Shown in pieces: positions 54,113 to 64,000 of a DNA stretch of 64,000 nucleotides. The number at the start of each line of letters is the position of its first letter. Position 1 is the first letter of the stretch. The notes under the pieces were generated by a model. That model worked only from the letters and a program-made list of their open reading frames with translations. It made no database searches and was not told the origin of the DNA. Made by a program: the position numbers and the translations under genes. Source of the DNA: Athripsodes cinereus (taxonomy: Eukaryota; Arthropoda; Insecta; Trichoptera; Leptoceridae); the NCBI GenBank assembly GCA_947579605.1, contig OX388307.1, forward strand, positions 32,155,237 to 32,219,236. The letters run 5' to 3'.

Positions 54113-54930
54113 GTAGATAAAGAATTAAATGCACGTGTTTGAGATATATTCATATAAGTATTATGTGAAATTAATATCATTTTTTCTACGCCCACATTAC
54201 AATGGAATACGAAATACCTACATAGCAGAATTGAGAATGGTTAATCAAGAAATAACTTCGTTTTTTTTTTGTTTATCGGTTAACAAAAATATTAATATAG
54301 TTTTCAAACGAATTCATTATTTTCTCGAGGGGCGGATCTCTCACCAAATACTCAAGGATATGACAACCAGCTTTTTTGGAAGCCCTACTCCTTAGTAAAA
54401 TAACAAAATACATTAAGCGAGGACTTATTTTTAAATGAAATTTTGCGTATGTATTTTTTAAATTAAAATTATTTAATTAATTTCGTTAAATGACAATAAA
54501 TGAGTGTTTGCGGAACTCTAAAAATGTTGGTACTCTTAAGTATGTTAGAAAATGAACAGCTTGATTCAATGAAAGTTTTTTTTTTACTGGAAGAAAACAT
54601 TACCGTTAACAATTTTAGAGGAATGTAAAAAAAATAATATTAAACATTTTTTTAACATCATTAACTAGCGTTTTAACGAGTTAATTCTTAGCTTTGAAAT
54701 GTACTGTAAATTCTGCTGAAGAAGCTTTTATTATTCTTAATCTTTAAAAACTTGTATTATATATATAATGTATGAACACGTGTATTAGAATATACTGACA
54801 TATCAGTGGCGTATCTACACAAAACAACGCCATCATTAAAAGGTGAAAGTTATGTGAAAAAACTTATTACATGTATTTAACATAATGAGAATTAATATTT
54901 CTTTAATAATAATAAAACAAATATAAAAAC
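54113..54930. other. AT-rich, unassigned
   Basis: An 88-codon ATG frame (54129-54395) has no known motif. Nothing else recognised. Confidence 0.35.
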
Positions 54931-54934
54931 TTAT

Positions 54935-55190
54935 AAAAATAATACAAACAAAATACGTAAATATACAGAACTAGCAGGAGAAATAAAAAATATTTGGCAT
55001 TCTAGATCCGTTTATATAATACCTTCAGTCATGTCAGCTATAGGGGTAACTCCGAAATCTTTTATAAATAATTTACAGAAATTAGATTTACCGGTTAATT
55101 TGTACATTAAAATTCAAAAATCTATTATAATAAACACTTGTAATATTGTTAAAAAGTTTCTGAACACTGGCTACATATACCGTGGAGCAC
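54935..55190 (+). repeat. LINE-F, restriction-like endonuclease C-terminus
   Basis: The plus strand reads KIRKYTELAGEIKNIWHSRS, VYIIPSVMSAIGVTPKSFIN and LQKLDLPVNLYIKIQKSII. The KY-ELA-EIKNIW...IIP pattern is the end of the restriction-like endonuclease domain of early-branching LINEs (R2/R4/Hero type). It overlaps in sequence with the fragment at 60630-60960. The two are near-identical for about 85 bp. Confidence 0.65.
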
Positions 55191-55412
55191 CTGGTAAATA
55201 ATTGGTCACCCACTCTTTTCCGGAAGTTTTCGAGTGTCCTGCAAAAAATAAAGACATATTATTACATCTCAAATTCAGCGATGGGGTTTGCCACCCATCT
55301 TGAATGTCTTATTTTTTAATCGTCACAGAGAAGGCGGCCTGCATGTTTATAACATGAAGCTGTTCCACTGGCTACCCCACTTGTGGGATATGCCGTAATA
55401 GTGTGTGTGTGG
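55180..55412 (+). repeat. SINE-A, near full length
   Basis: From CCGTGGAGCACCTGGTAAATAATTGG to GGGATATGCCGTAATAG and a GT-rich tail. A short deletion after TCCTGCAAAA. Confidence 0.85.
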
Positions 55413-56038
55413 GCTACATATTATAATAGTCACGCATTTAAGTACTGACCATTTCTAATGTTACTTAACATCTGTTGATGATGAAAATCAATTAATTGAA
55501 CTTCGATCATAAGCCTAAATTACATTTTTTTACAAATTGCGAAAAATACTTAAATAGAGAGGTACTTACATTCATAAGCACATCTTGTAGCGTGTGTAGC
55601 GTATCTTAGAACGAGAAAGAAATATAACAGAAATAAGCCGCATAATCAACCATGTGTGCAAGCAAGACAAACGTTATTTTTTATTTCTTACTTTAAAATA
55701 TTTATGTCTAGCCGCACCGATGTTAAGCGTACGATATCACTTACATTAGAGCGCGCGAAATTTGCAATTTATCTCTGATCATTACTGCGTATATTTTAAA
55801 TCTAAAAAACAAATGCAATGACAGTTTTTCAATGGCAGGCACGCTACTGAAGCCTTAATACATAAATGTAAAATTAAATATTAAATAATATAATAACATA
55901 CGTGAAAACTTCATTTATAAATTTAAGGAATTATATCTGTTTAAAGTACTTACTAAGCTTTCTCTTTATAAATATGAATTTTCTTTAACACTTGCAGTAC
56001 TCGGTGGAAAAAAAATATTCAAAAAAGTCCTTGTTCGT
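55413..56038. other. AT-rich, unassigned
   Basis: No gene or repeat recognised. Confidence 0.4.
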
Positions 56039-56039
56039 G

Positions 56040-56220
56040 ATGTTTTCCGAACACCTGCCAGTTACAAGAAATAGTAGAAGACCTATTTTTTGCCGCGGAT
56101 CCACGAAACGAAACTCAATTCCTCGAGAAAGACATTTAACATTTTCGATTCAGCGATGAGGCCATCTATCTATTATGGTTGTCTAAATTTTTATTGACAC
56201 ATAAAGGGCAGCAAGTTTGA
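56040..56220. repeat. Two SINE-A pieces, head to head
   Basis: 56045-56105 is the SINE-A 5' part on the minus strand (GAACACCTGCCAGTTACA, AGTAGAAGACC, GCCGCGGATCCACG). 56130-56220 is the middle part on the plus strand (ATTCAGCGATGAGG, TTGTCTAAATTTTTATTGAC). Confidence 0.55.
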
Positions 56221-56538
56221 AAGAAAGTTGTATATTTCATTCACATTTCTCTAATATTGCGACAAATTTAATTTTGAATCATAATTTTGATAAAAAATAA
56301 TAAACTGTCCCGAACTCCTCGAGCATGAATATATCGTAATATGTTGCTAACAAAATTTGTTGCTATTTTTTTGTGTGAATGTGAAGTTATTTAGCTGGAT
56401 TAATATTATTTAATAACTTACTGTTTTGACCAAGTCCATTTTATTTTCAATGAATTTTAATTTCTTTGCAGATTGGTATTTTCTATATTTGACATCTTAG
56501 GTAAATGTTAAGAATTATTTTTTTAATACCTAAGAATT
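56221..56538. other. AT-rich, unassigned
   Basis: No gene or repeat recognised. Confidence 0.4.
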
Positions 56539-56539
56539 A

Positions 56540-56700
56540 ATCAAGCACGTCAATTTCCCTTACTCAGCACACGGCCATCCTTGAGAATTTGAACCTTGTA
56601 ATCAAACCATGTGGCTCTCTCGCCCCCGTGATTTCATATACGACCTCTTCAGCTAATAAGTATATCCTCTTTGTCATCCATTGTCATCCACATGTCCAAA
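56540..56700 (-). repeat. LINE-C internal fragment
   Basis: CGTCAATTTCCCTTACTCAGC, ACACGGCCATCCTTGAGAATT, AATCAAACCATGTGG, AAGTATATCCTCTTTGTCATC and CATGTCCAAAA match LINE-C. The tail is missing. Confidence 0.7.
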
Positions 56701-56998
56701 ATTACGTATTTCCTTTCCAAAAAACATTCTATTGAATTTTATAAACGATTATATCCTGGTGTTTTAAAGGTTATTAATTATATGTATTGTCAACAGTTTT
56801 CTTGGATTTATTCCTTAATCGCTTCAAATACTACATACATCTTCATATTAATGAAAGCTTAACAATAATTAAGAATTATTTACTTCATAACGTATACCTA
56901 ATCCTTTAATGTCTTCCTTCATTCATTATCTTATTTATAACTAGTAAATATTCCCGGATTAAATAAAAAAGACATTTAATTAGGTATTACTTACTACT
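56701..56998. other. AT-rich, unassigned
   Basis: No gene or repeat recognised. Confidence 0.4.
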
Positions 56999-57004
56999 TA
57001 CTTT

Positions 57005-57290
57005 TCGGGTCCGGATTTTAGACCATGCCAATCCAGTGCGCAGCGATATTATTATATCGCATTGTCATTTACCATCTTTAGGTCATTCTCATTACATGCA
57101 TTCCGCATCAGCGGGCATTGCAATTAGTGAGAATCATTCTGCACTTTCCCGCAGTCGCAGCTCGTGTCCTCTCCATCCAAAAAGCCCTATCTCTCTTGGT
57201 TATTTTGTCACCTAGTCACCCCGACCCGACTTAGTCTGTTCAGTGGGGACACATTTACATAGGGTAGCTCAGCCTATGCACTGTGTTAGC
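57005..57290 (-). repeat. LINE C-terminal cysteine-motif fragment
   Basis: The minus strand reads FLDGEDTSCDCGKVQNDSH, then after a stop CPLMRNACNENDLKMVND. The CDCG...H...CP arrangement is the C-terminal zinc-knuckle-like motif of R1/I/Jockey-group LINEs. At least two stops make it non-functional. Confidence 0.6.
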
Positions 57291-57302
57291 TAGTGCTTAT
57301 AA

Positions 57303-57563
57303 ATAACATAACATAACATAACATAACATAACATACGTAGACAATTCACACAGATCGAGCTAGTCCCAAACTAAGATGAATCTTGTTTTATGGGTACTAA
57401 CGCTACGATACACACATATACAATGCACTACACACATATACATGTAACACCCAGACCCAAGACAATTTGAAAAAGGTCATTCCTCACTTTGCCCTGGCCG
57501 GGAATCGAACCCGGGACCTCATGACTCAAAGGCAAGAGCGTTAACTCCGCGCCACACCGGCCG
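57303..57563 (-). repeat. tRNA-derived SINE with (TTATG)n tail
   Basis: In its sense: GGCCGGTGTGGCGCGGAGTT (box A), GCTCTTGCCTTTGAGTC, CCCGGGTTCGATTCCCGGCC (box B and T-stem), then GCAAAGTGAGGAATGACC, TTCAAATTGTCTTGGGTCTG and a tail of (TTATG)n at about 57306-57336. The tRNA-like head folds at both D and T arms, but the body and tail make it a SINE and not a tRNA gene. The head shows little decay. Confidence 0.85.
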
Positions 57564-57629
57564 ACAAGAAGTATTTATTTTACATACTTGAAGTATTTAT
57601 TTCATCTCTGCTAAATATTTATTAATTTA

Positions 57630-57740
57630 TTGAGGGCAGAAGACCGTTAGGCAGACCAAGACAAAGATTGTTGGATAACAACAACCGAGATCTAGAGGAG
57701 CTCGATCTTTTTCTCTCGAGATTTAAGATATATCTAGGTT
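57630..57740 (+). repeat. LINE C-terminal fragment
   Basis: The plus strand reads EGRRPLGRPRQRLLDNNNRD and LEELDLF, the usual GRRPRGRPRQRW-D block near the end of insect LINE polyproteins. Confidence 0.6.
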
Positions 57741-57929
57741 TTTAAGATATAAACACATTTTTTTTAATTTGATGTTATTGACTGAAGGTACCTACTTGTT
57801 GGAAGTCCATTTCAAGATAAATTGAAAAAAAAAACACAGTATGAAGTAAACTTCCCTGCAGCATCACTCATATATTGGGTGCAATGCCAAAAAAAGAGAG
57901 AGAGAGAAGTAAACTTCCAAACGACTTTC

Positions 57930-58050
57930 ATTAACTTCGCGTAGGTACTAGTATTCGGAGACTCTCGACTCCATCGCCTGATGATGGACTTGTACGCGAA
58001 AATAATAAAAGCAAATTTTGAAGTTAACTACGTACCAACTGCGTTTTTTT
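57930..58050. repeat. Repeat N, rearranged copy
   Basis: The left half (TTCGCGTAGG...ACTAGTATTCGGAGACT) is inverted relative to 34077-34165. The right half (CATCGCCTGATGATGGAC, AAGTTAACTACGTACCAACTG) is in direct orientation, another 5'-inverted retroposon pattern. Confidence 0.5.
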
Positions 58051-58107
58051 CAATTTACATTTTTTTTTTTTTGTTATAAAAATTGCTTAAATAAATATTA
58101 TTTTATT

Positions 58108-58290
58108 TTTGAGTCACGCCAAATCTCTTCACAAGATTAAACAACCTTATATGTGCACCTTTCACAGTAAGCCAAAAGCTAATGTCGTGAAAGGGAAATT
58201 GGCCGAAACCTGGGATCAAACCGCGTACCTCTTGTGTACGAGGCCAAGACCCAACACCCAGACTACCAACAAACTCCTATCCTTTACATC
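58108..58290 (-). repeat. tRNA-derived SINE-K
   Basis: The minus strand has TTGGCCTCGTACACAAGAGG, box B GCGGTTTGATCCC, TTTCCCTTTCACGACATTAG, CTTTTGGCTTACTGTGAAAG and TATAAGGTTGTTTAATC. The most complete tRNA head of the K family here. Confidence 0.75.
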
Positions 58291-58440
58291 CTAAATTCAG
58301 TGACGAGGTATAATTATCATCCATCCTGAATGAATTATCTTTTTATTGACACAGTGAGGCCAACTTGCAGTTTTTTTTATAATATGCAGCTCGTCTGCTG
58401 GCTACTCCACTTGTGGGATATGCCGTGATGGTACAACAGT
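58285..58440 (+). repeat. SINE-A, 3' two-thirds
   Basis: CTAAATTCAGTGACGAGG, CCATCCTGAATG, TATTGACACAGTGAGGCCAAC, GCTGGCTACTCCACTTGTGG and GATATGCCGTGATGG, directly abutting SINE-K. Confidence 0.75.
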
Positions 58441-59040
58441 AGTAGCATGAATTAAATCTCTCAATGTTACAAACTTACTGAATATGATCGTATTCACGTC
58501 TGTTTAACATTATTTATATAAGTACGAATATTGTATTGTAGATATAAAGTTAAGGATTATAAACCAACAAAATACAAAGATTTAGCATTACGTACAAATT
58601 GTTGGTATTAATTTTCTTAATCGCATAATAATAAGTAGGTAAGCATTAAGGGCTTAGTCTTTATAAACAATTCGAAGAAATTTTAAAAATGCAAAGATTT
58701 TATTTTTCATTCCGAATATAATTTTTAAGATGAATCTCAGTCTGAAATAGCCCCAAACACTATTCAAATATATTCGAATTTAGCAAGATATTATTCTTGG
58801 AACAACCAAACCATGTATCTTTCAATTGTGTCACTAAGTTTCGAAATCTGCTAAAATACATTTTTGTGATTCGGAGAAATTCGATAAAACTAGTGTACAA
58901 AACGTTCTTTCCTGAAGTCAAACGAATTTAATTATAAAATTCTTACAACAATTTAATTTTGAAATAAGCTTTGCCTTTGAACAAAAACGAACTGTTCATT
59001 CTGTATACATAAAAATAGATCCCATTGATCGGTTGAGTTA
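58441..59040. other. AT-rich, unassigned
   Basis: No gene or repeat recognised. Confidence 0.4.
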
Positions 59041-59069
59041 TAGAGGATAATATTAAAAGACTCATAAAG

Positions 59070-59500
59070 AGAGCTGTCAGTATTGACCAGGGCAGAAACT
59101 TTAACTCTAACCAAGTCAACTATCAAGAAACTCCGTGTAGCTCAAAGCAAGCATGAAAGAGCGATGATTCAAATAAAACTCTCTGATCGCATTAAAAACA
59201 CGGAGATACGTAGAAAATCGGGAGTTACGCATGTTGTCGAAAGAGTGGCAAGGTTGAAGTGGTCATGGGCAGGGCATGTTGCTAGACTTTAAGATCAAAG
59301 ATGGACAAAAAGGGTAGTGGAGTGGAGACCTCGTGAAGATAAAAGGAGTAGAGGAAGACCTCCAACACGTTGGTCAGACGACATTAGAAGAATCGCTGGT
59401 GACTGGTTGCAGAAAGCCCAGGACAGAGATGCCGCCTAGAGACATATGAGGGAGGCTTATGTTCAGTAGTGGACAGGAATAGCTGCATAAGTAATTAAGT
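59070..59500 (+). pseudogene. LINE-E reverse transcriptase C-terminal fragment
   Basis: The plus frame reads RAETLTLTKSTIKKLRVAQS, KHERAMIQIKLSDRIKNTEI, RRKSGVTHVVERVARLKWSW and AGHVARL, then a stop (59290-59292). It continues in the same frame as RWTKRVVEWRPREDKRSRG and RPPTRWSDDIRRIAGDW. The ETWTLTK...RTGVTDVVERVARLKWNWAGHVAR block is among the commonest LINE C-termini in lepidopteran genomes (from memory). Two stops and missing 5' domains mean it is dead. Confidence 0.8.
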
Positions 59501-59554
59501 AAAGAGATACAGCGGGATTCTTTTCTCATCATCATTTTATTTTAATGTCTCTGT

Positions 59555-59700
59555 ATAAAGATCTCGCTTTTAGCTTAGTGTGAAAGGTGTATAATTGGTT
59601 GTATTTGGGTTTATAACAAAACCCAGATATATCTTATATATAAAAAATATATAATATATATAAAAAAAAAAAAAAAAAAAAAAAATAATGGTGAGAGTTT
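59555..59700 (+). repeat. SINE-K 3' part with long poly(A)
   Basis: CTTTTAGCTTAGTGTGAAAG, GGTTGTATTTGGGTTTATAAC, AAAACCCAGATATATCTTATAT, a TA-rich run and about 24 uninterrupted A. A long clean poly(A) suggests a recent insertion or ongoing slippage. Confidence 0.75.
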
Positions 59701-59799
59701 TGAACGTAGATAATAATTTTCCAAGGTTAAAGAATATTTAAATTACGAATCCAACGACATTTATATAACTCAACTTTCGTGAAAATGTGTTAAAGCGGA

Positions 59800-59865
59800 T
59801 TTCGAAACTCGGCGACACAATTGAAAGTCTTAGATTTTATCGTCAGGCTACCGACCACTCACTAC
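59800..59865 (-). repeat. tRNA-like SINE fragment R
   Basis: Minus-strand GGTCGGTAGCCTGACGATAAA and GACTTTCAATTGTGTCG match the fragment at 20193-20262. Confidence 0.45.
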
Positions 59866-60428
59866 CTAATTCCAAATAACGACAACGAAGGGGACGAGCG
59901 GGTTAAGCTACGTTTTCGCAGCGCTGCAATTTGAGCAGCAATAAGCCAACCACTTATTTTATTTTTATCTATGATTTATTTGCCAATGGCTCAAAAATAA
60001 ATCTGTCATTTTTTAGCCCATTATTCTTACTTAACGTTTTCATTGTAATAATAAATTGATAAATTGTATAATAAACACTCAGGTATACAAGTAATCGTAA
60101 CAAAATTGAGTCAATAATTCAAAATTTCAAAGCAAGACTAATGGTCGATCTTTATTAATTGTATTTGGTACAAGGTTACTACTAGTATTATTATATATTT
60201 TGGTACAAAACAACAAGACAACCTATTTAAGTTTAGTATCGCCTTTTCAGTATGAAAAGCTCAATAATTTATAATTACGCCATAATATTTCTGAATTATT
60301 AACGCTATGATATTTTATCTTTACTTTGTCTTCTGTACTCTGTAATATTTCTCTTGAAAACATAAGGTGGAAACTATAACTATATACCTAAAATAAAATA
60401 AATCAAAAATTATATGTAATATCTTCTA
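59866..60428. other. AT-rich, unassigned
   Basis: No gene or repeat recognised. Confidence 0.4.
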
Positions 60429-60429
60429 A

Positions 60430-60570
60430 TTTTTGTTGGTGCGCAGTTCGATCCCGAGTACTGGCAGACTCCCCTTTCATGACACAAGCTTTTAGCTTAC
60501 TGTGAAAGGTGTATAAGGTTGTATTTGGGTTAATAACAAAAAACCAGACATATCTTTAAAAAAAGCCCAA
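60430..60570 (+). repeat. SINE-K, 5'-truncated
   Basis: Box B-like CAGTTCGATCCCGAG, CCCCTTTCATGACACAAGC, TTTTAGCTTACTGTGAAAGG, TGTATAAGGTTGTATTTGGG and CAGACATATCTTTAAAAAAAG. Confidence 0.75.
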
Positions 60571-60629
60571 ACAATTTTTGTGGGCAATGGAAATATAATA
60601 AAAAATATCAATAGAACAAAAAATAAATC

Positions 60630-60960
60630 TTAATTATAATTCCTTATTATAAATACAACCCGGAACCGGTTTTAGAAAATCAAAATTACAGGTTCTATTA
60701 TGATAAAACAATAATAACAGATAGACAAATACATCATAATAGACCCGATTTAGTATTACATGATAAACGTAATAAAATAACGTACCTAATAGACATCGCT
60801 GTCCCAAATACACATAATATAAAAACAACCGTCGCAGAAAAAATACGTAAATATACAGAACTAGCAGGAGAAATAAAAAATATTTGGCATTCTAGGTCCG
60901 TTTATATAATACCTACCTTTAGTCTTGTCAGCTACAAGTAACTCGGTAACAAGTAACTTG
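60630..60960 (+). repeat. LINE-F, restriction-like endonuclease fragment
   Basis: The plus strand reads TDRQIHHNRPDLVLHDKRNK, ITYLIDIAVPNTHNIKTTVA and EKIRKYTELAGEIKNIWHSR. RPDLVL...(12)...IDIAVP...EK--KY is the PD-(D/E)XK restriction-like endonuclease signature of R2/R4/Hero-type LINEs. Truncated at both ends. Confidence 0.75.
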
Positions 60961-61370
60961 GTAACTCCGAAATCTTTAATAAATGCTGATATTTTGATCC
61001 CACGTTTTGAGCCTAATCCTTTGATATCCTGTATATCTGGATAGGTGATTTTTTCCTGGCATTAGACTGTTAAGTTTTTGTGTGACCATGACTGATCATA
61101 TAGAGACTTATCTGGTTGTATAATGCTGAAAAGTGTGGATGGCAGTTCTGCCGCCGCGTATTAAAAATTGACAATGTCTTGAAACAAAGACGAGACGTCT
61201 CTATCGTCAAACAAGACGAAAAACGCTCTCTTTCGTAAATAAATCGAATAAATAAATAAATAAAAAACATATGTTTTATTTATTTCGTTATGTATGGAAT
61301 TCTACTTCCCAAACACCAACACACTAAACTCTTGATTGGGTATATCTCACATAATAAAACTACACTGAGA
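60961..61370. other. AT-rich, unassigned
   Basis: No gene or repeat recognised. Confidence 0.4.
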
Positions 61371-61373
61371 AAA

Positions 61374-62281
61374 TACTAACGAAATTTCACAACGAATCAT
61401 TGGTACGTAATAATAAATAATAATAATAATATTGGATCATTTTTATGTGGCGCCGTTTAATGGTCCGTGGCCATCTCAAGGGCGCCATGACTTCTCCCGA
61501 ACAGCAGCATCTTTAACTTGGTTCTAAGCGTGGTGGTGGGCTGATTCTCTCTCAATTCAGTCTGTGGTCAATCTGTTCCGGCAGTTGGCGCGGCGGCTCT
61601 GAAGCTCCTTTCTTTGATATATTTTCCCAGTGCTCCCTGAACTCTGATTGAGTGAGATTCTACCCTTCCAATGTTCTGTTGCTTTGGCAGTTACTGTTGG
61701 TTAAATACTTTTTTGTATTTCCTTTGATATAATTATGAATTTAAAATAATAGTAGAATGTAGTAGCCTTATCATGGTGGCTCTTGTTATTTCATACAGAG
61801 AGATGAAGTGGTGTTGTTGTTTCTGTCTTCACTGTGTCTGCAGGTGGGTGGTGTTATGTTGCCGTCTTTGTTACACACTAAGGGAACACGTGTTGTTATC
61901 ACTGCTGGTCGCTAGGCTAGCGTTCGGACCGAATACAAAATTCTCAGAAAGAGATCTGTACGCGACACATTTAAATGTTATTTGAGCTACTGATGCACTT
62001 ATTATGAAAAATCTACCATGATACGGAACACAGAATATTAAATGCGAGAATTTGATTAAAGTTGACGTAAACATACACTGATATTATACGAAAATTGTGC
62101 GATTTTATTATGTGATTGCACACGCGAAAGCTGAACACTGTAGAATCAAGTTATACCGTGAAAACGGCTGTTTTTTCGAGAGTGTTGTAAAACGTGTCTG
62201 GCAGCTAAGACAGCGCCAAGAACACGTACTATCAGATTAGGACCAGATATAGTACAAACGATTCATTAGTACGAATCTATA
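61374..62281. mobile_element. Fold-back MITE 1, second copy, split by LINE-O
   Basis: CACTGAGAAAATACTAACG to TTGGTACGTA (61374-61409) and, after the insert, ACGTACTATCAGATTAGG to TACGAATCTATA (62224-62281) match the left arm of 7544-7802. The right arm is missing. Confidence 0.8.
61410..62223 (-). mobile_element. LINE-O insertion in MITE 1, 5-bp duplication
   Basis: Bordered by ACGTA (61405-61409 and 62224-62228), the duplication being verifiable from the intact MITE. The minus strand carries NQPTTTLRTKLKMLLFGRSH, GALEMATDH and a stop, then a 3' UTR with GGCGCC words and an (ATT)n tail. This matches 30841-31090. The upstream ~500 bp have no clean frame. Confidence 0.75.
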
Positions 62282-62289
62282 CCACGGGA

Positions 62290-62392
62290 TTTGCATGCAT
62301 GTATTTTTGACTATAGCCACTTCGCACATCATAAAGTTTAAGATCTAGACAAGATTAAGATCGTGTCGTGAGTAGCCCTGCTGTTACTTGCA
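62290..62392. mobile_element. Fold-back MITE 2, right half
   Basis: GCATGCATGTATTTTTG, AGCCACTTCGCACATCAT, AGACAAGATTAAGATCGTG and GAGTAGCCCTGCTG match the right arm of 7880-8092. Confidence 0.7.
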
Positions 62393-62680
62393 ATTCAGAA
62401 ATTATACCACCTGGTAACTAATCACCGTCTCATTAATTGTTAGCAACAAACAATAGTTATTCAAGTTCTCGTTTGATTTATTGTTCAGTTAAACCCTAAT
62501 CTGTAATATTAGATAATATCTTCCAAACAACAAAACAATATGATTGTATATTATATTACATTAATTATAATAATTCTATTATAACACGTGCAACTGTTAT
62601 CAAACCTTTGTAAAATAAGAGGTTTTATTACGAGATAATCTGGCCTGAATTTTTAATCGTTTAATATCAAAATTGGACAA
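62393..62680. other. AT-rich, unassigned
   Basis: No feature seen. Confidence 0.4.
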
Positions 62681-62682
62681 AA

Positions 62683-62838
62683 CAGGGGCCGTAGACAAAC
62701 CGTAGGTACTTAGCGATCGACTACTGGCGAACTTTTCGACAATCTTCATACATGTACCTATAATTATGCGTTATTGTGGCGGTTATTGTCGAAAATTCGT
62801 TTGTAGTCGATCGCCAAGTGCATGTTTGTCTAGGGGGT
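62683..62838. mobile_element. Palindromic MITE 4
   Basis: The left arm GTAGACAAAC, CTTAGCGATCGACTAC, GCGAA and TTTTCGACAAT is mirrored by ATTGTCGAAAATTCG, GTAGTCGATCGCCAAG and GTTTGTCTA. The outer bases are G-rich (GGGGCC and GGGGGTC). No clear target duplication. Confidence 0.7.
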
Positions 62839-63655
62839 CAGTTCTGTTGAAAATCGATCACAAAGAAAAATATAATATTAGGAAAAAAACTAGATAAGGT
62901 AAACGCACCGGAATTAAATATATGAATATTTTCTATTTATATTCACGAAACCATACAGTTTTTCACCAAAAAAATGATATGATTATAAAATGATTATCAA
63001 TAAATGAGCTTTTGCATAAAAAAACACCAGACTAACTCTTACCTAACCTTTAAATCAGTCAAACATAAAAATTTAAGTAGATACTTGTGACATGTCAAAT
63101 GCGTGCGAAAAAAGAAAAAAAAGATTTTTGGGCTGGAAAAAATCTACGAAATTCCCCCGGATTTTTATTCTTCAGATAAGATACTACAAATTTACATAAA
63201 AATAATTAAAAATAATCGAAGTTTAGATGCCAACTGACATACATACATTATTATTCTTCTTTACAGAATTCTTTGTTATGGTGCTTTTTATATTATTTTC
63301 AAAATTAAACAATTAATTAATTATTATATCTCTTTAACCCTCATATTATCACAAAATTACTCCGCCGAATGAGCGAACAGAACAGGGTACTGTGAATTCA
63401 TAGTAACAATAACAATATGTTGTATAGGCGATAATGATTAAAGGTATAAATCAAATAACCCTGCTTGACTGAAGGGAAAGAACCGATGGAGAATCGTGAA
63501 TATTATGCTTACCCTTAAACTCCACATCACTATAATTCTTTCACGGATATTTTTCACAGTGACACAAAATCACTATAATCTTTCTATTACAATAAAAAGA
63601 AAACTCTAATAGACATACATAATATGATGGTATGATGAGATGTTGGGCGAACGAG
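62839..63655. other. AT-rich, unassigned
   Basis: No gene or repeat recognised. Confidence 0.4.
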
Positions 63656-63659
63656 GAAC

Positions 63660-63790
63660 TTATTTTTATATTTATTCATTGATAACAATAAAATAAAAAT
63701 ATAAAAAATATGCATTGTTTCATAGTTATTATTATCAACATACAGAGATTGAGTTAATCGTAAAGGCACGATCTCTCCTTACTAACCCAA
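63660..63790 (-). repeat. LINE-B 3' end with hairpin
   Basis: The tail ATTTTTATATTTATTC, ACATACAGAGATTGAGTTA and the hairpin ATCGT-AAAGGC-ACGAT at 63757-63772 (five pairs), then CTCTCCTTACTAACCC. The base changes in the stem are paired on both sides. Confidence 0.65.
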
Positions 63791-64000
63791 ACATACTGTA
63801 AACGCGACATCACTTGAGACACCAAATTTTCCCAATAAAACTGTTTGACATTTTATTTTTATTTTGATAGCATTCCATATGAGTTTGAATCTTGTAACCT
63901 CCAATTTTACTCAAAAAATTATGTTTAAGGTTTGTGTTCTTTCCATATTACAATTTGTCTTCTTCATGACATGAATAAAATCGCTATCCGCTTATTTGTT
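63791..64000. other. AT-rich, unassigned
   Basis: No feature seen to the window end. Confidence 0.4.

Noticed and set aside
57480..57563. tRNA gene on the minus strand
   Set aside because: The tRNA-like head is good, but it continues into a SINE body with a (TTATG)n tail, so it is a SINE.

Overview
This window looks like a gene-poor, AT-rich stretch of an insect genome, most likely a moth or butterfly (Lepidoptera). The evidence is a dense mix of LINE tails, tRNA-derived SINEs, a Tc1/mariner-type transposon, hAT-like non-autonomous elements and many fold-back MITEs. The lepidopteran call is recollection of family types, not a search. I find no host protein-coding gene, rRNA gene, ordinary tRNA gene or CRISPR. 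Every recognisable protein belongs to a transposable element. Family letters below (SINE-A, LINE-C and so on) are my own labels.

The centrepiece is a nested insertion. A non-autonomous hAT-like element (14166-20176, 8-bp target duplication GTAATGAG) contains a 5.6-kb CR1/L2/Jockey-type LINE (14468-20093, duplication AAATTCTC). The LINE has an intact 999-residue endonuclease-reverse transcriptase (16660-19659) and an ORF1 coiled-coil/RRM protein whose frame runs open to the 5' junction. A second hAT copy (48543-49300, duplication AATATACC) contains a complete 252-bp SINE-A with its own 12-bp duplication. A 1.3-kb Tc1/mariner element (46968-48262) is complete apart from a one-base frameshift in a T run.

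Layout: 1-5.1 kb is mostly unassigned, with LINE tails. 5.1-13.8 kb holds LINE-C/LINE-D fragments, a LINE that has lost its catalytic FADD segment, and four fold-back elements. 14.2-20.2 kb is the nested hAT/LINE. 20.2-31 kb holds decayed repeats, a 116-bp tandem array and fold-back family G. 31-46 kb holds LINE 3' ends, SINE-A copies, small arrays and an unusual 238-bp hairpin insertion with a 15-bp duplication. 46-49.3 kb is the mariner and the second hAT. 49.3-64 kb holds more SINEs, LINE tails (including restriction-like-endonuclease LINE fragments) and MITEs.

Two patterns link the parts. SINE-A (about 16 copies) shares its last ~45 bp and a (TATAG)n tail with LINE-C, which points to a SINE using that LINE's reverse transcriptase. 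Separately, at least eight LINE 3' ends carry a 16-nt hairpin (6-bp stem, 4-nt loop) whose stem sequence changes between copies while pairing is kept, as expected of a reverse-transcriptase recognition element.
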